Below, in pieces: positions 17,920-27,876 of a DNA stretch of 64,000 bases (its first letter is position 1; each line of letters starts with the position of its first letter). Below the pieces are notes generated by a model. The model saw only the letters and a list, made by a program, of their open reading frames with translations, was not told the DNA's origin and did no database searches. A program made the position numbers and the translations under genes. The DNA comes from Kitasatospora sp. NBC_00315 (GTDB lineage Bacteria; Actinomycetota; Actinomycetes; Streptomycetales; Streptomycetaceae): assembly GCF_041435095.1 (NCBI RefSeq), contig NZ_CP108025.1, forward strand, positions 4,464,001-4,528,000, given 5' to 3'.

Positions 17920-18054
17920 GGTGGTACTCCCTCGTCCGGGTCGCGGGCCGTTCCCGCTGGTCGAAACGGTACGGAGGACGCGCCCGGGGCGAATCGGTCG
18001 CGTATCGGTAATCGCGGCCGGGCATACCGGCGTTGGGGTCGGTAGGGTCGGCAC

Positions 18055-20757
18055 ATGCTGTACGGCAGGGAAGACGAGCAGGCCGTCCTCGCACGCCTGC
18101 TCGACGGGGCGCGGGACGGGCGCAGCGGCGCGCTGGTGCTGCGCGGCGAGCCGGGCATCGGCAAGACCGCGCTGTTGGAGCACGCGGCGGCCGTCGCCGG
18201 CTCCGACTTCCGGGTGGTCCGGGCGAGCGGTGTCGAGTGCGAGGCCGAGCTCTCCTACGCGGGGCTCAGCCTGCTGCTCGCCCCCGGCCTGGAGCTGCTG
18301 CCGGCCCTGCCGGGCCCCCAACGCCGGGCGCTGGAAGGCGCCTTCGGGTTGGCCGACGAGCCCGTGCCGGCCGGCGGCCGACTGCTCACCGGTCTGGCCA
18401 CGCTCGGGCTGCTCGCCGAACTGGCCGTCGAGAAGCCCCTGTTGTGCCTGGTGGACGACGCACAGTGGCTCGACCGGGCCTCCGCCGAAGCCCTGCTGCT
18501 GGCCGCCCGCCGGCTTCAGGCCGAGGGGATCGTCCTGCTTCTCGCGGCCCGGGACGACGAGGAGGCGTTCCCGGCGGCCGGCCTGGCACAGCTGCGGATC
18601 GCCCCGCTCGGCGATCCGGCGGCCGCCGAGCTGCTGGCGGCCGGTCTGCCGCCGACCGTCCGCCGCCGGGTGCTGGCCGAGGCCCGGGGCAACCCGCTCG
18701 CGCTGACCGAGCTGCCCGCCGCGCTGGCGGCCGAGCCACCGGGTGAGGGCGCGCCCGGTGTCCTGCCGCTCACCGGCCGGCTCCGCCTCGCCTTCCACGG
18801 GCAGGTCACCGGGCTGCCGGCCGCCACCCGGACGCTGCTGCTGGTCGCCGCCGTCGAGGAGACCGGGGATCTGGCGACCGTGCTGCGCGCCGCCGGGGAG
18901 CTGGGCGCGGGGCCCGGGGCGCTGGCGCCCGCCGAGACGGCCGCTCTGGTGCGGGTCCAGGGCGAGGGGACACTCTCCTTCCGGCATCCGCTGGTGCGGG
19001 CCGCGATCGTCCAGCGGGCGCCCCTGCAGGCGCGGTTGGCGGCGCACCGGGCCCTGGGCGAGGCCCTGCCGGAGGGCGACCGCCGGACCTGGCACCTCGC
19101 CCTGGCGGCCACCGGTCCCGACGCCGCGCTCGCCGACGCGTTGGAACGGACCGCCGAACGGGCCGGGTCCCGCGGCGGCCACGGCGGCGCCCGCGCCGCG
19201 TACGAGCGCGCCGCCCGGCTCACGCCCGACCGGGACGGCGCCACCCGCCGACTGGTCCTCGCCGCCGAGGCCGCCACCGAGGAGGGGAGGTTGGAGCACG
19301 CCGAGGCCCTGGCCGACCGCGCCGGGGCACGGACCGACGATCCCTTCGCACACGCGCTGATCGCCCACATCCACGCCACCGCCGACTTCTGGCGCGGCGA
19401 CCACCCGGCCGCGCTCCGCCGGCTGCTGGCCGCCGCCGGTACGGGCATCGAGCCCTCGCACGCCGCCCGGATGCTCTTCCAGGCGTTCCACGCCGCCTGG
19501 TACCTCGGCGAGGAGCAGGTGGGCGCCGTCCTGGAGCGGCTCGGCGCGCTCCGGTTGGAGCCGGGCGACCCGCTGGCGCCGCTGGCCCGCCACCTGCTGG
19601 CCGGCACCCTCCCGCTGCTCGGCCGGCCCGCGCCGCCACTGCCCCCGGCGCGGGAGACCGCCGCCGAGGCCCGCCGGGCCGGTGCGGCGCCGAGCGACCT
19701 GGTCCAGGTCTGCGGCGCCACGCTGGTCCTCGGCCGGGACGCGGAGACCTTCGAACTCGCCGCCGAACTCGCGGCCGAGGCCCGCGCGAAGGGCTACCTG
19801 GGCATCCTGCCCACCGTCCAGTTCTTCCTGGCCGAGGCCGAGCTCTTCCACGGGCGCCACCGCGACGCCGAGGTCACCGCGACCGAGGCCCTGGCGCTCG
19901 CCGAGGACACCGGCCAGCGCCAGTGGGTCAGCCAGCTCAGCGCGCTGCTGGCCCACCTGGCCGCGCTCACGGGGGCCGAGGAAGGCTGCACCGCGCTGGC
20001 CGCCGCCGCGCAGGCCGGCTCGGGCCCCGCCGGGGCGCCCTCGGCCGGTGATCCGTGGGCGCAGTGGTCGCTGGCCCTGCTCGATCTCGGCCGGGGCCGG
20101 GCCGCCGACGCGGCCGACCGCCTCCAGCGGCTCACCGGCGGCCGCCACCGCCACCACGTGTCCGCCACCCGCGCCGTCCCCGACCTGGTCGAGGCGGCCG
20201 TCCGCCTCGGCGCCCCGGAGCGTGCCGCCGAGGCGTACCAGCGCTTCGCCCGCTGGGCCGACGCCACCGGGCAACCCTGGGCGCGGGCCCTGAGCCTGCG
20301 CTGCCAGGCCCTGCTGGGGCCGGACGAGCGGGCCGAGTCGAGCTATCTCGCCGCCCTGGAGCTGCACCGGGACACCGGCCGACCGTTCGAACAGGGCCGC
20401 ACCGCACTGCTGTACGGCGAGTGGCTGCGCCGCGGGCGCCGGCGCACGGACGCCCGCCCGCACCTGCGGGCCGCCCTGGAGGTCTTCGAACCGCTCGCCG
20501 CCCACCCCTGGGCCGAGCGCGCCCGCACCGAACTCACCGCCACCGGTGCGGCCGTCCCGGCGGGCCCCGGCGGCGGCGCGCCGGCCGGTCTCACCCCGCA
20601 GGAGCTGCAGATCGTCCGGCTGGCCGCCCGGGGGCTGTCCAACCGCGACATCGCCGCCCAGCTCTTCCTGAGCCCTCGTACGGTCGGCCACCACCTCTAC
20701 AAGGCGTACCCCAAGCTCGGCGTCGCCTCCCGGGGCGAGCTCGCCGGACTGGTCTGA
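18055..20757 (+). CDS. LuxR-family ATP-binding transcriptional regulator (LAL/AAA-type)
   Basis: A 900-aa regulator. N-terminal LYGREDEQAVLARLL leads to Walker A GEPGIGKT (31-38) and Walker B LCLVDDAQWLD. A long helical middle part resembles TPR-like sensor regions, and the C-terminus carries LTPQELQIVRLAARGLSNRD and IAAQLFLSPRTVGHHLYKAY, the LuxR/GerE helix-turn-helix. LAL proteins are large activators, often of export or secondary metabolism. It is divergent from the SnoaL/MFS pair, its most likely targets. Confidence 0.93.
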   Translation: MLYGREDEQAVLARLLDGARDGRSGALVLRGEPGIGKTALLEHAAAVAGSDFRVVRASGVECEAELSYAGLSLLLAPGLELLPALPGPQRRALEGAFGLADEPVPAGGRLLTGLATLGLLAELAVEKPLLCLVDDAQWLDRASAEALLLAARRLQAEGIVLLLAARDDEEAFPAAGLAQLRIAPLGDPAAAELLAAGLPPTVRRRVLAEARGNPLALTELPAALAAEPPGEGAPGVLPLTGRLRLAFHGQVTGLPAATRTLLLVAAVEETGDLATVLRAAGELGAGPGALAPAETAALVRVQGEGTLSFRHPLVRAAIVQRAPLQARLAAHRALGEALPEGDRRTWHLALAATGPDAALADALERTAERAGSRGGHGGARAAYERAARLTPDRDGATRRLVLAAEAATEEGRLEHAEALADRAGARTDDPFAHALIAHIHATADFWRGDHPAALRRLLAAAGTGIEPSHAARMLFQAFHAAWYLGEEQVGAVLERLGALRLEPGDPLAPLARHLLAGTLPLLGRPAPPLPPARETAAEARRAGAAPSDLVQVCGATLVLGRDAETFELAAELAAEARAKGYLGILPTVQFFLAEAELFHGRHRDAEVTATEALALAEDTGQRQWVSQLSALLAHLAALTGAEEGCTALAAAAQAGSGPAGAPSAGDPWAQWSLALLDLGRGRAADAADRLQRLTGGRHRHHVSATRAVPDLVEAAVRLGAPERAAEAYQRFARWADATGQPWARALSLRCQALLGPDERAESSYLAALELHRDTGRPFEQGRTALLYGEWLRRGRRRTDARPHLRAALEVFEPLAAHPWAERARTELTATGAAVPAGPGGGAPAGLTPQELQIVRLAARGLSNRDIAAQLFLSPRTVGHHLYKAYPKLGVASRGELAGLV

Positions 20758-20802
20758 CCGCGCCCCGCCCGGACCTACCGCCCGGACCGCTTCAGCCGCG
20801 CC

Positions 20803-20928
20803 GCGCCCGACGGCCCGCGCCCGACGGCCCGCGCCCGACGGCCCGCGCCCGACGGCCCGCGCCCGACGGCCCGCGCCCGACGGCCCGTGCCCGACGGCCC
20901 GCGCCCGGCCGTCCGCGCCCGGCCGGGC
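20803..20928. repeat. 14-bp tandem repeat array
   Basis: Seven near-identical copies of GCGCCCGACGGCCC start at 20803 and recur every 14 bp, followed by two degenerate copies. The array lies between the LAL regulator stop and the GlxA-like gene. There are no spacers, so it is not CRISPR. Confidence 0.85.
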
Positions 20929-20990
20929 ATGGCAGGAAAGGTGGGAAGCACGTCGTTGCCGCCCACCGGCACCGCTGCCAGGCTGGTGAC

Positions 20991-21941
20991 ATGACGACCC
21001 GCACCGTGCTGATCGTCCTCTTCGAGGGCGTGCAGAGCCTCGACGTGACCGGCCCGCTGGAGGTGTTCGCCGGCGCCGGCGCCGGGCGCCCGGACGGCTA
21101 CCGGGTGCGGACGGCCGGTCTCGGCGGCGGCGTGGTGCGTACCGGAAGCGGGCTGCGGCTGCTGCCGGACGAGGACCTGGGCCTCGCCGCCCCGCCGCAC
21201 ACCCTGCTGGTGCCCGGAGGGGAGGGCACCGCCGACCCGGACCCGGCGATCGTGCGGCGGATCGCCGAACTGGCGGGCGGGGCGCAGCGGGTCGTCTCGG
21301 TCTGCACCGGCGCCTTCCTGCTCGCCGAGGCCGGCTTGCTGGCCGGGCGGCGGGCCACCACGCACTGGGCGTACTGCGAGACGCTCGCCCGCCGCTTTCC
21401 GGACACCGAGGTCGACCCCGAGCCGGTCTTCGTCCGGGACGGGCGGATCGCCACCTCGGCCGGGGTCACGGCGGGCATCGACCTCGCGCTGGCCCTGGTG
21501 GAGGAGGACCACGGCCGGGAGGCCGCCCTGCTGGTCGCCCGGCACCTGGTGATGTACCTGCGGCGGCCCGGCGGCCAGGCTCAGTTCAGTGTCCAGCTGG
21601 CCGCCCAGGTGGCCGAGCGACTGCCGCTGCGCGAGGTGCAGCGGTGGATCGCCGAGCATCCGGGCGCCGACCTCTCGGTGGACGCGCTGGCGGCGCGGGC
21701 GTCGCTGTCGCCGCGTCAGTTCGCCCGCGCGTTCAGCGCCGAGGTCGGCGTGAGCCCGGGTCGGTACGTCGACCGCGCCCGGTTGGAGGCCGCCCGCCGA
21801 CGACTGGAGGACGGCACCGGCGGTGTCGAGGAGATCGCCAGGGCCTGCGGCTACGGCACCGCGGAGTCGATGCGGCGGGCGTTCGTCCGGACGCTCGCGG
21901 TGCCGCCGGTGGAGTACCGCCGCCGCTTCCGCTCCACCTGA
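20991..21941 (+). CDS. GlxA family transcriptional regulator (DJ-1/PfpI plus AraC)
   Basis: A 316-aa protein. The N-terminal DJ-1/PfpI-like domain is seen in LFEGVQSLDVTGPLEVFAGA and SVCTGAFLLAEAGLLAGRRA, with Cys at the nucleophile elbow. The C-terminal AraC double helix-turn-helix is seen in HPGADLSVDALAARASLSPR, then QFARAFSAEVGVSPGRYVDR and VEEIARACGYGTAESMRRAF. GlxA-type proteins are usually activators whose first domain senses a ligand. The ATG at 20991 follows GGCTGGTGAC, a modest ribosome site. The next gene encodes a stand-alone DJ-1 domain. Confidence 0.92.
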   Translation: MTTRTVLIVLFEGVQSLDVTGPLEVFAGAGAGRPDGYRVRTAGLGGGVVRTGSGLRLLPDEDLGLAAPPHTLLVPGGEGTADPDPAIVRRIAELAGGAQRVVSVCTGAFLLAEAGLLAGRRATTHWAYCETLARRFPDTEVDPEPVFVRDGRIATSAGVTAGIDLALALVEEDHGREAALLVARHLVMYLRRPGGQAQFSVQLAAQVAERLPLREVQRWIAEHPGADLSVDALAARASLSPRQFARAFSAEVGVSPGRYVDRARLEAARRRLEDGTGGVEEIARACGYGTAESMRRAFVRTLAVPPVEYRRRFRST

Positions 21942-22119
21942 TCCCCGCCGCCGGGCCGCGGCCCGGCGGCAGGCCGGCGCCCGGCCAGGTCCGGCCATCG
22001 CCCGCCAGTGCCGGCCCGGCCCCGGCCTCCCCGCGTTCGGGGAGGCCGGGGGCTGCCGCGTCCGCCCGCGCTCGACCCGACCGTTTCCGCTTCGCCCGCC
22101 ACCCACCCCGGGAGATCCC

Positions 22120-22752
22120 GTGCAGATCGCTGTGCTCCTGTACGACCGTTTCACCGCCCTCGACGCCGTCGGCCCCTACGAGATCCTGGGCCGGATCCCG
22201 GGCGCCGAGGTGGTGTTCACCGCCGTCCGTCCGGGGCCGGTCCGCTCCGACCTCGGCAGCCTGGCGCTCACCGCCGACGCGACGCTGTCCGAAGTGACCG
22301 CGCCGGACGTCCTGTTGGTCCCCGGCGGGCCGGGGACGGCGGACCTGCTGGCGGACCGGGCCGTGCTGGACTGGATCCGCGGCGTCGACGCCGGCACCGA
22401 CTGGACCACCTCGGTGTGTTCGGGTTCGCTGCTGCTGGCCGCCGCCGGTCTGCTGACCGGCCGCCGGGCCACCTCGCACTGGATCGCCCTGGAGCACCTC
22501 GCGGCCCTCGGGGCCGTGCCCGCGCCGGAGCGGGTCGTGGTGGACGGCAAGTACGCCACGGCCGCCGGTGTCTCGGCCGGCATCGACCTCGCACTGCAGC
22601 TGACCGGGCGGATCGCGGGCGACGAGACCGCCCGGGCCGTCCAACTGGTCGTCGAGTACGACCCGCAGCCGCCGTACGACGCCGGATCCACCGCCAAGGC
22701 TCCGGCCGAGCTGGTGGCGGCGCTGCGGGCGAGCGGGCTCGCGGTCGGATGA
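22120..22752 (+). CDS. DJ-1/PfpI family protein
   Basis: A 210-aa single-domain protein starting MQIAVLLYDRFTALDAVGPY, with LLVPGGPGTADLL and the nucleophile elbow TSVCSGSLLLAAAGLLTGRR. The arrangement resembles isonitrile hydratase/intracellular protease-type members, but substrate cannot be assigned. GTG at 22120 follows CGGGAGATCC. It lies 178 bp downstream of the GlxA-like regulator on the same strand and is probably controlled with it. The C-terminal YDPQPPYDAGS motif is common in this subgroup. Confidence 0.9.
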   Translation: MQIAVLLYDRFTALDAVGPYEILGRIPGAEVVFTAVRPGPVRSDLGSLALTADATLSEVTAPDVLLVPGGPGTADLLADRAVLDWIRGVDAGTDWTTSVCSGSLLLAAAGLLTGRRATSHWIALEHLAALGAVPAPERVVVDGKYATAAGVSAGIDLALQLTGRIAGDETARAVQLVVEYDPQPPYDAGSTAKAPAELVAALRASGLAVG

Positions 22753-22848
22753 GGCGCGGGGCGGGGTGGGGCGGGCTCCCGGCGCCGCCCCGCCCCGACC
22801 GGCCCCGCGAGCCAGCCCCGCTCCGGTCGGGCGGGGGCCCGGTCACCT

Positions 22849-23478
22849 TCAGACGGCGGCCCAGTGCGGATCCCGCCCGGAGAGCGCGAGGGCGCGGGTG
22901 AGGACGGAGGCGGTGGCCGGCACCTCCACCGGCTCGCCGAAGCCCTGGTACCGCCGGTACAGCTCCGCGTTGGCCTCGACCACCCCGAGCACCGCCAGGG
23001 CGGTCTCCGGCGAGCAGCGGTAGTCCTGCCCGGTGGCCCGGGCGACGTCCCAGCCGTGCACGACCAGCTCCGCCAGCAGCATCGCGGCGACCTCCGGGGC
23101 GGGCGTGACGCCGCCGCCGCTGTCGATCCCGCCCTCCCAGACCGCGGGTTCGGCCCAGGCGGCGACGGCCCGGTCGAGCTCGGCGGCGTACGCGTCGGCC
23201 CAGTCCGCGGCGGCGGTGAAGTCGCGGTTCTGCAACTCGTCGGAAAGCTGCTCCCGGCGGGCGCGGTGCGCCAACCCGTGGGAGGAGTACAGGACCCAGT
23301 GGTTGACCAGGGTGCGGGTGTCGAACCCGGCGCAGGGCGTGGGCCCGGCGAGTCGCCCGGGAGTGACGCCGCGGGCGATCCGGGCGGCCTCGGCGGCGCT
23401 CTCGGCCAGGGAGCGGTGCAGTTGTTCGTCCACGGGGCGGCCGGACCGGCCGGCGGTCTGCTCGAGGTTCTCGTTCAT
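22849..23478 (-). CDS. TIGR03086-type putative metal-binding protein (mycothiol-dependent maleylpyruvate isomerase-like)
   Basis: A 209-aa protein with the DinB/MDMPI-like helical pattern: TPCAGFDTRTLVNHWVLYSS, and later LLAELVVHGWDVARATGQDY. The two His residues in NHW and VHGWD, with an upstream acidic site, are the usual metal ligands. Family enzymes use mycothiol as a cofactor, but the substrate here is unknown. It is divergent from the AraC-type regulator (65 bp between starts), a likely controller. Confidence 0.85.
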   Translation of the reverse strand: MNENLEQTAGRSGRPVDEQLHRSLAESAAEAARIARGVTPGRLAGPTPCAGFDTRTLVNHWVLYSSHGLAHRARREQLSDELQNRDFTAAADWADAYAAELDRAVAAWAEPAVWEGGIDSGGGVTPAPEVAAMLLAELVVHGWDVARATGQDYRCSPETALAVLGVVEANAELYRRYQGFGEPVEVPATASVLTRALALSGRDPHWAAV

Positions 23479-23542
23479 GCCCCGACCGTAGGCGGGGCGC
23501 CGGGCAGCGGTATTGAAGAAATGCGACAGCTACGCTGGGGAG

Positions 23543-24334
23543 ATGACCGACCCCGGGATCGGCCGAGGTGTGCTCCGGCCGACGGCCGCCGCCGCACGGT
23601 ACGAGCTGCTGCGCCAGGATCCGGCCGCCGACCTGGCCGCGCAGGTGGAGTTCCACTGGATCGTGCGGTGGGATCTGCGCGGCCGGGCCCCGCACGTCCA
23701 GAAGGTGCTCTCCCACCCCAACGTCCACCTGGTCTTCGAGGAGCCCCGGCCGACCGTCTACGGGGTGCAGCGGGGAGTGTTCTCGCGGCGGCTCTCCGGG
23801 GCGGGCCGGGTGCTCGGGACGAAGTTCCGGCCGGGGGCGTTCCGTCCACTGCTCGGCTCCCCGGTGGCGGCGCTGGCCGACCGGGCGGTGCCCGCGGCCG
23901 AGCTGTTCGGCCCGGCCGTCACCGAGGCCGGTCGGGCCGTCCTCGGCGCGGCGGAGCCGGCCGGGATGGCCGCCCTGGCGGAGGAGTTCCTGCGGAGCGT
24001 GCTGCCCGAACCCCACCCGGTGGCACGCGAGGTCGCGGACATCGTCGCCCTGATCACCGAGGCGCCCGCACTGCTGCGGGTCGACCAGGTCGCAGCCGCG
24101 TGCGGGTTGTCGGTCCGGACCCTGCAGCGGCTGTTCGCCGAATACGTCGGGGCGAGCCCGAAGTGGGTGCTGCGCCGGGCCCGCCTGCACGAGGCGGCGA
24201 CCCGCGCCGAGGAGGGCGCCGGCATCGACTGGGCGGCCCTCGCGGCTGATCTCGGCTACGCGGACCAGGCCCACCTGGTGAGGGACTTCACCGCGACGGT
24301 CGGCTCGCCGCCCGCCCGGTACGCCCGGCACTGA
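23543..24334 (+). CDS. AraC family transcriptional regulator
   Basis: A 263-aa protein. The N-terminal domain (ADLAAQVEFHWIVRWDLRG, HPNVHLVFEEPRP, GTKFRPGAFRPLL) is the DUF6597-type sensor often fused to AraC domains. The C-terminus has the paired helix-turn-helix (LLRVDQVAAACGLSVRTLQR, LFAEYVGASPKWVLRRARLH, DLGYADQAHLVRDFTATVG). ATG at 23543 is preceded by GGGGAG. It faces the metal-binding protein gene divergently. Confidence 0.9.
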   Translation: MTDPGIGRGVLRPTAAAARYELLRQDPAADLAAQVEFHWIVRWDLRGRAPHVQKVLSHPNVHLVFEEPRPTVYGVQRGVFSRRLSGAGRVLGTKFRPGAFRPLLGSPVAALADRAVPAAELFGPAVTEAGRAVLGAAEPAGMAALAEEFLRSVLPEPHPVAREVADIVALITEAPALLRVDQVAAACGLSVRTLQRLFAEYVGASPKWVLRRARLHEAATRAEEGAGIDWAALAADLGYADQAHLVRDFTATVGSPPARYARH

Positions 24335-24544
24335 GGCGGTACGGGCCGGTTGCCCCGTTGGCGCCTTGTGCGGCCTTTCGTGATGTGGCGTCACGTTCGT
24401 GGTGGTGTCGCCCGCTGTTCGGCGGACGGTCCCAGGCTTCGCCGCGCGTTCACGCGGGTGCCCCCACCGGGACACGGGGAGCCACTACTCATGACGCGAG
24501 CACCCCGCCGCCCGGCTTCCGGGCCCGCCCCACCAGGAGTCCGC

Positions 24545-26209
24545 GTGACCCGTAGCACCTTTCGACTCGCCGCCGTCCTCTGCGCCACCGGTCTCCTGGC
24601 GGGCGCGACCGTGAGCCAGGCCTACGCCCGTCCGGGCGAGGGCTCGGAGCACGGACCCCGCCGCGCCGCCGCCCAGCACGTGCTGCTGATCTCGGTCGAC
24701 GGCCTGCACCAGAGCGACCTCGCCCGGTACGTCGCGCAGCACCCGGCGTCCGCGCTGGCCCGCCTGGTCGGCAACGGTGTGCAGTACACCGACGCCAGGG
24801 CCACCACGCCGTCCGACTCCTTCCCCGGCATGGTCGCCCAGGCCACCGGCGGCAGCCCCGGCACCACGGGCGTCTACTACGACGACACCTACGACGCGGC
24901 GCTGCTGCCGGCCGGCACCACGGACTGCAGGGGCGCGAAGCCCGGAGTGGAGGTCGACCTCACCGAGGACCTCGACCGCGACAAGTCCGCCCTGGACGCC
25001 GGCCAGGGCCTGTCGGGCCTGCCGGGCAGCATCCTCTCGCTGACCGGCCGGGCCGCCGACCTGCTCGACCCCACGAAGCTGCCGGTCGACCCGCGCACCT
25101 GCGAGCCGGTCTACCCGCACTCCTACCTCCAGGTGAACACGATCTTCGAGGTGGCCCGCGAGGCCGGACTGCGGACCGCCTGGTCGGACAAGCACGCTGC
25201 CTACGACATCCTCAACGGCCCGTCCGGCAAGGGGATTCAGGATCTCTTCGCACCGGAGATCAACAGTGACGCGATCGGCTACCCGGCCGGCGACGACTGG
25301 ACCAAGGACAACCAGGCCACCGAGCAGTACGACGGCTACAAGGTGCAGGCGGTCCTCAACGAGATCGACGGCTACGACCACAGCCGTTCCCACCGGGTCG
25401 GCACCCCGGCGATCTTCGGCCTGAACCTCCAGTCCGTCTCCACCGCGCAGAAGCTGCCGGACTCCGACGGGCTCAAGGGCGGCTACGCGGCCAAGGACGT
25501 CCCGGGACCGCTGCTGGCGAAGAACCTCGACTTCGTCGACGCCCGGATCGGCGAGCTGACCGCCGAGCTCCGCAAGCAGCACCTGGACCGCAGCACCACG
25601 GTCATCCTGTCCGCCAAGCACGGCCAGTCGCCCGACGACCCGGCCGCGCTGACCCGGATCGACGACGCCCCGATCCTGGCCGGTCTGAACGCGGCCTGGA
25701 AGCAGCTCCACCCGCAGGCCGGTGACCTGGTGGTGCACGCCGTGGACGACGACGCGATGCTGCTCTGGCTGAGCGACCGCTCGCAGGCGGCCGCCGACTT
25801 CGCGAGGACCTACCTGCTGGCGCAGAGCGGCACCGGCACGGACATCGACAAGCAGCCGAAGCCCTTCACGACCGGCGGTCTGGCCAAGGTCTACGCGGGT
25901 GCGGCGGCGGCCGACTACTTCGGCGTCCGGGCCGGCGACTCACGGGTGCCGGACGTCTTCGGCGTCGCCCAGTACGGCGTCGTCTACACCGGTGGCACCA
26001 AGAAGATCGCCGAGCACGGCGGCACCGCGGCCGACGACCAGGCCGTCCCGCTGGTCGTGTCCGGCGCCGGCACCCCGGACGGCGTGCGCCGGTCCGCTCC
26101 GGTGCAGACCAAGCAGATCGCGCCCACGATCCTGAGCCTGCTCGGGCTGGACCCGCAGGCGCTGCAGGCCGTCCGCAAGGAGCACACGAACGTCCTGCCG
26201 GTCCGCTGA
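24545..26209 (+). CDS. secreted alkaline phosphatase/phosphodiesterase superfamily protein
   Basis: About 554 aa with a signal peptide (VTRSTFRLAAVLCATGLLAG ATVSQAYA). VLLISVDGLHQSDLARY supplies the first metal-binding Asp. TDARATTPSDSFPGMVAQATG contains the probable nucleophile Thr/Ser of nucleotide pyrophosphatase-type enzymes, and SAKHGQSPDDP and the late EHGGTAADDQAVPLVVSG supply His/Asp metal ligands. Family members hydrolyse phosphate mono- or diesters outside the cell. GTG at 24545 has AGGAG five bases upstream; an ATG at 24491 with GGGGAG would add 18 residues. A strong terminator follows. Confidence 0.85.
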   Translation: MTRSTFRLAAVLCATGLLAGATVSQAYARPGEGSEHGPRRAAAQHVLLISVDGLHQSDLARYVAQHPASALARLVGNGVQYTDARATTPSDSFPGMVAQATGGSPGTTGVYYDDTYDAALLPAGTTDCRGAKPGVEVDLTEDLDRDKSALDAGQGLSGLPGSILSLTGRAADLLDPTKLPVDPRTCEPVYPHSYLQVNTIFEVAREAGLRTAWSDKHAAYDILNGPSGKGIQDLFAPEINSDAIGYPAGDDWTKDNQATEQYDGYKVQAVLNEIDGYDHSRSHRVGTPAIFGLNLQSVSTAQKLPDSDGLKGGYAAKDVPGPLLAKNLDFVDARIGELTAELRKQHLDRSTTVILSAKHGQSPDDPAALTRIDDAPILAGLNAAWKQLHPQAGDLVVHAVDDDAMLLWLSDRSQAAADFARTYLLAQSGTGTDIDKQPKPFTTGGLAKVYAGAAAADYFGVRAGDSRVPDVFGVAQYGVVYTGGTKKIAEHGGTAADDQAVPLVVSGAGTPDGVRRSAPVQTKQIAPTILSLLGLDPQALQAVRKEHTNVLPVR

Positions 26210-26245
26210 GCGCCGGCCCCGCCCGGGGCCCGGCCCGGAATCCGA

Positions 26246-26295
26246 CCCCGCCCCCGGGTCCGGACACCACGCGGTGTCCGGACCCGGGGGCGGGG
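26246..26295 (+). terminator. strong terminator hairpin after the phosphodiesterase gene
   Basis: A perfect 23-bp stem (26246-26268 with 26273-26295) with a 4-nt loop. This is one of the most stable hairpins in the window. Confidence 0.75.
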
Positions 26296-26460
26296 TGCGT
26301 CGGGCGGTGCTCCGGGCGTGCGGGCGGCCGAGCGCGGCGAGGGCTCAGGGGGTGCCGAGGGGCCGGCCGGTGCGGTGACGGCTGTCGGGCGCCGCCCGCG
26401 GCCGTCCTCGTCAGGGGGCGCGGTTTCGGGCACGATAAAGAAGCGCTATCCTATATCATC

Positions 26461-27876
26461 ATGTCCGAGAGTAGCAGTATCGAGACGCTGGCGGCCATCC
26501 TCCGCGCCGAGATCGCCCGGCTCGCCCCCGGCGACCGGCTGCCCAGCAGCCGTGACCTGATCGTCCGACACGGCGTCGGTCCGGTCACCGTCGCGCGCGC
26601 GATCGCACTGCTCGCCGCCGAGGGCGTCGTGGTGACCCGCCCGGGCAGCGGCACCTACGTCGCCCCGCGCCGACCGCGGCCGACCGCCGACGCACCGGAC
26701 ATGTCCTGGCAGGCGGTCGCCCTGGCCGGGCGCGACTCCGACACCGGTGGTTCCGACGGTACCTCGGAAACCCTGCCGGACGGTGTCATCGCGATGGCCG
26801 GCGGCTACCTGCACGAGTCGCTCCAGCCGACCAGGGCGCTCGGCGCGGCGCTGGCCCGCGCCGCCCGGCGCCCGGACGCCTGGCACCGGGCCCCCACCGC
26901 CGGCCTCGCGCCGCTGCGCGCGATCTTCGCCCGGCTGGCCGGCGGCGCGGTCGGCCCGGAGGACGTCCTGGTCACCGGCGGGGCCCAGGGCGCCCTGTCG
27001 ACGCTGTTCCGCGCGATCGCCCCGCCCGGGGGCCCCGTCCTGGTGGAGTCGCCCACCTACCCGGGCGCGCTGGCCGCCGCCCGCGCGGCGGGCCTGCGTC
27101 CGGTACCCGTACCGGTGGACGACGACGGCATCCGGCCCGACCTGCTCGCCGACGCCTTCGCGATGACCGGCGCCCGGCTGATGTACTGCCAGCCGACGGT
27201 CCACAACCCCACCGGCGCGATGCTCTCCCCCGGGCGCCGCCGCCAGATCGTGGACGTGGCCCGGGCCGCCGGGGCCTTCCTGATCGAGGACGACTTCGCC
27301 CGCCACCTGGGCCACGGCGCGCCGCTGCCCCGCGCGCTGGTCGCCGACGACCGCGACGGCACCGTGGTCAACCTGACCTCGCTCACCAAGCCGGCCTCGC
27401 CGAGCCTGCGGATCGGCGCGGTGATCGCCCGGGGCCCGGTGATGCGGCGGCTCCAGGCGATGCGCCTGGTCGACGACTTCTTCATCGCCCGCCCCCTGCA
27501 GGAGGCCGCGGTCGAACTGCTCAGCACGCCCGCCTGGGACCGCCACCTGCGGACGCTCGGCGGCGCCCTGCGAGAGCGCTGCGCGACGCTGGCCGACGCG
27601 CTGGCGCACGAGGTGCCCGACTGGACGCTCACCCGGTTGCCGGCCGGAGGGCTTCATCTCTGGCTGCAACTCCCGTCCGGTTCGGCCGACTCCGCCGTCG
27701 CGGCGGCCGCCCGGGCGCACGGCGTGGCGGTGGACGCGGGCGCCCGCTACTACCCGGCCGAACCCCAGGGCAGCTACCTGCGGGTCGGCTTCGCGGCGGC
27801 CGCCGATCTGAGCGAACTCACAGCGGCGGCGAGCCGGTTGGGCGCCGTGGCCCGGGAGGCCGGCCGCCACCGCTGA
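26461..27876 (+). CDS. MocR-type GntR/aminotransferase fusion regulator
   Basis: A 471-aa fusion. The N-terminal winged helix is seen in AEIARLAPGDRLPSSRDLIV and GPVTVARAIALLAAEGVVVTRPGSGTYVAPR. The rest is a fold-type-I aminotransferase domain with PTVHNPTGAMLSPGRRRQIV, LIEDDFARHLG, and VNLTSLTKPASPSLRIGAVI holding the PLP-lysine. Such proteins sense PLP or amino-acid derivatives. The start is preceded by AT-rich GATAAAGAAGCGCTATCC and TATATCATC, unusual here and probably the promoter/operator. The target is not evident. Confidence 0.92.
   Translation: MSESSSIETLAAILRAEIARLAPGDRLPSSRDLIVRHGVGPVTVARAIALLAAEGVVVTRPGSGTYVAPRRPRPTADAPDMSWQAVALAGRDSDTGGSDGTSETLPDGVIAMAGGYLHESLQPTRALGAALARAARRPDAWHRAPTAGLAPLRAIFARLAGGAVGPEDVLVTGGAQGALSTLFRAIAPPGGPVLVESPTYPGALAAARAAGLRPVPVPVDDDGIRPDLLADAFAMTGARLMYCQPTVHNPTGAMLSPGRRRQIVDVARAAGAFLIEDDFARHLGHGAPLPRALVADDRDGTVVNLTSLTKPASPSLRIGAVIARGPVMRRLQAMRLVDDFFIARPLQEAAVELLSTPAWDRHLRTLGGALRERCATLADALAHEVPDWTLTRLPAGGLHLWLQLPSGSADSAVAAAARAHGVAVDAGARYYPAEPQGSYLRVGFAAAADLSELTAAASRLGAVAREAGRHR

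Noticed and set aside
17560-20694. 1044-codon minus-strand frame opposite the LAL regulator
   Set aside because: Only its last 119 residues (SnoaL-like, 17560-17919) are real; the rest is antisense to a well-supported regulator.
20803-20928. CRISPR array
   Set aside because: The 14-bp units are directly adjacent with no spacers, and no cas genes are present.
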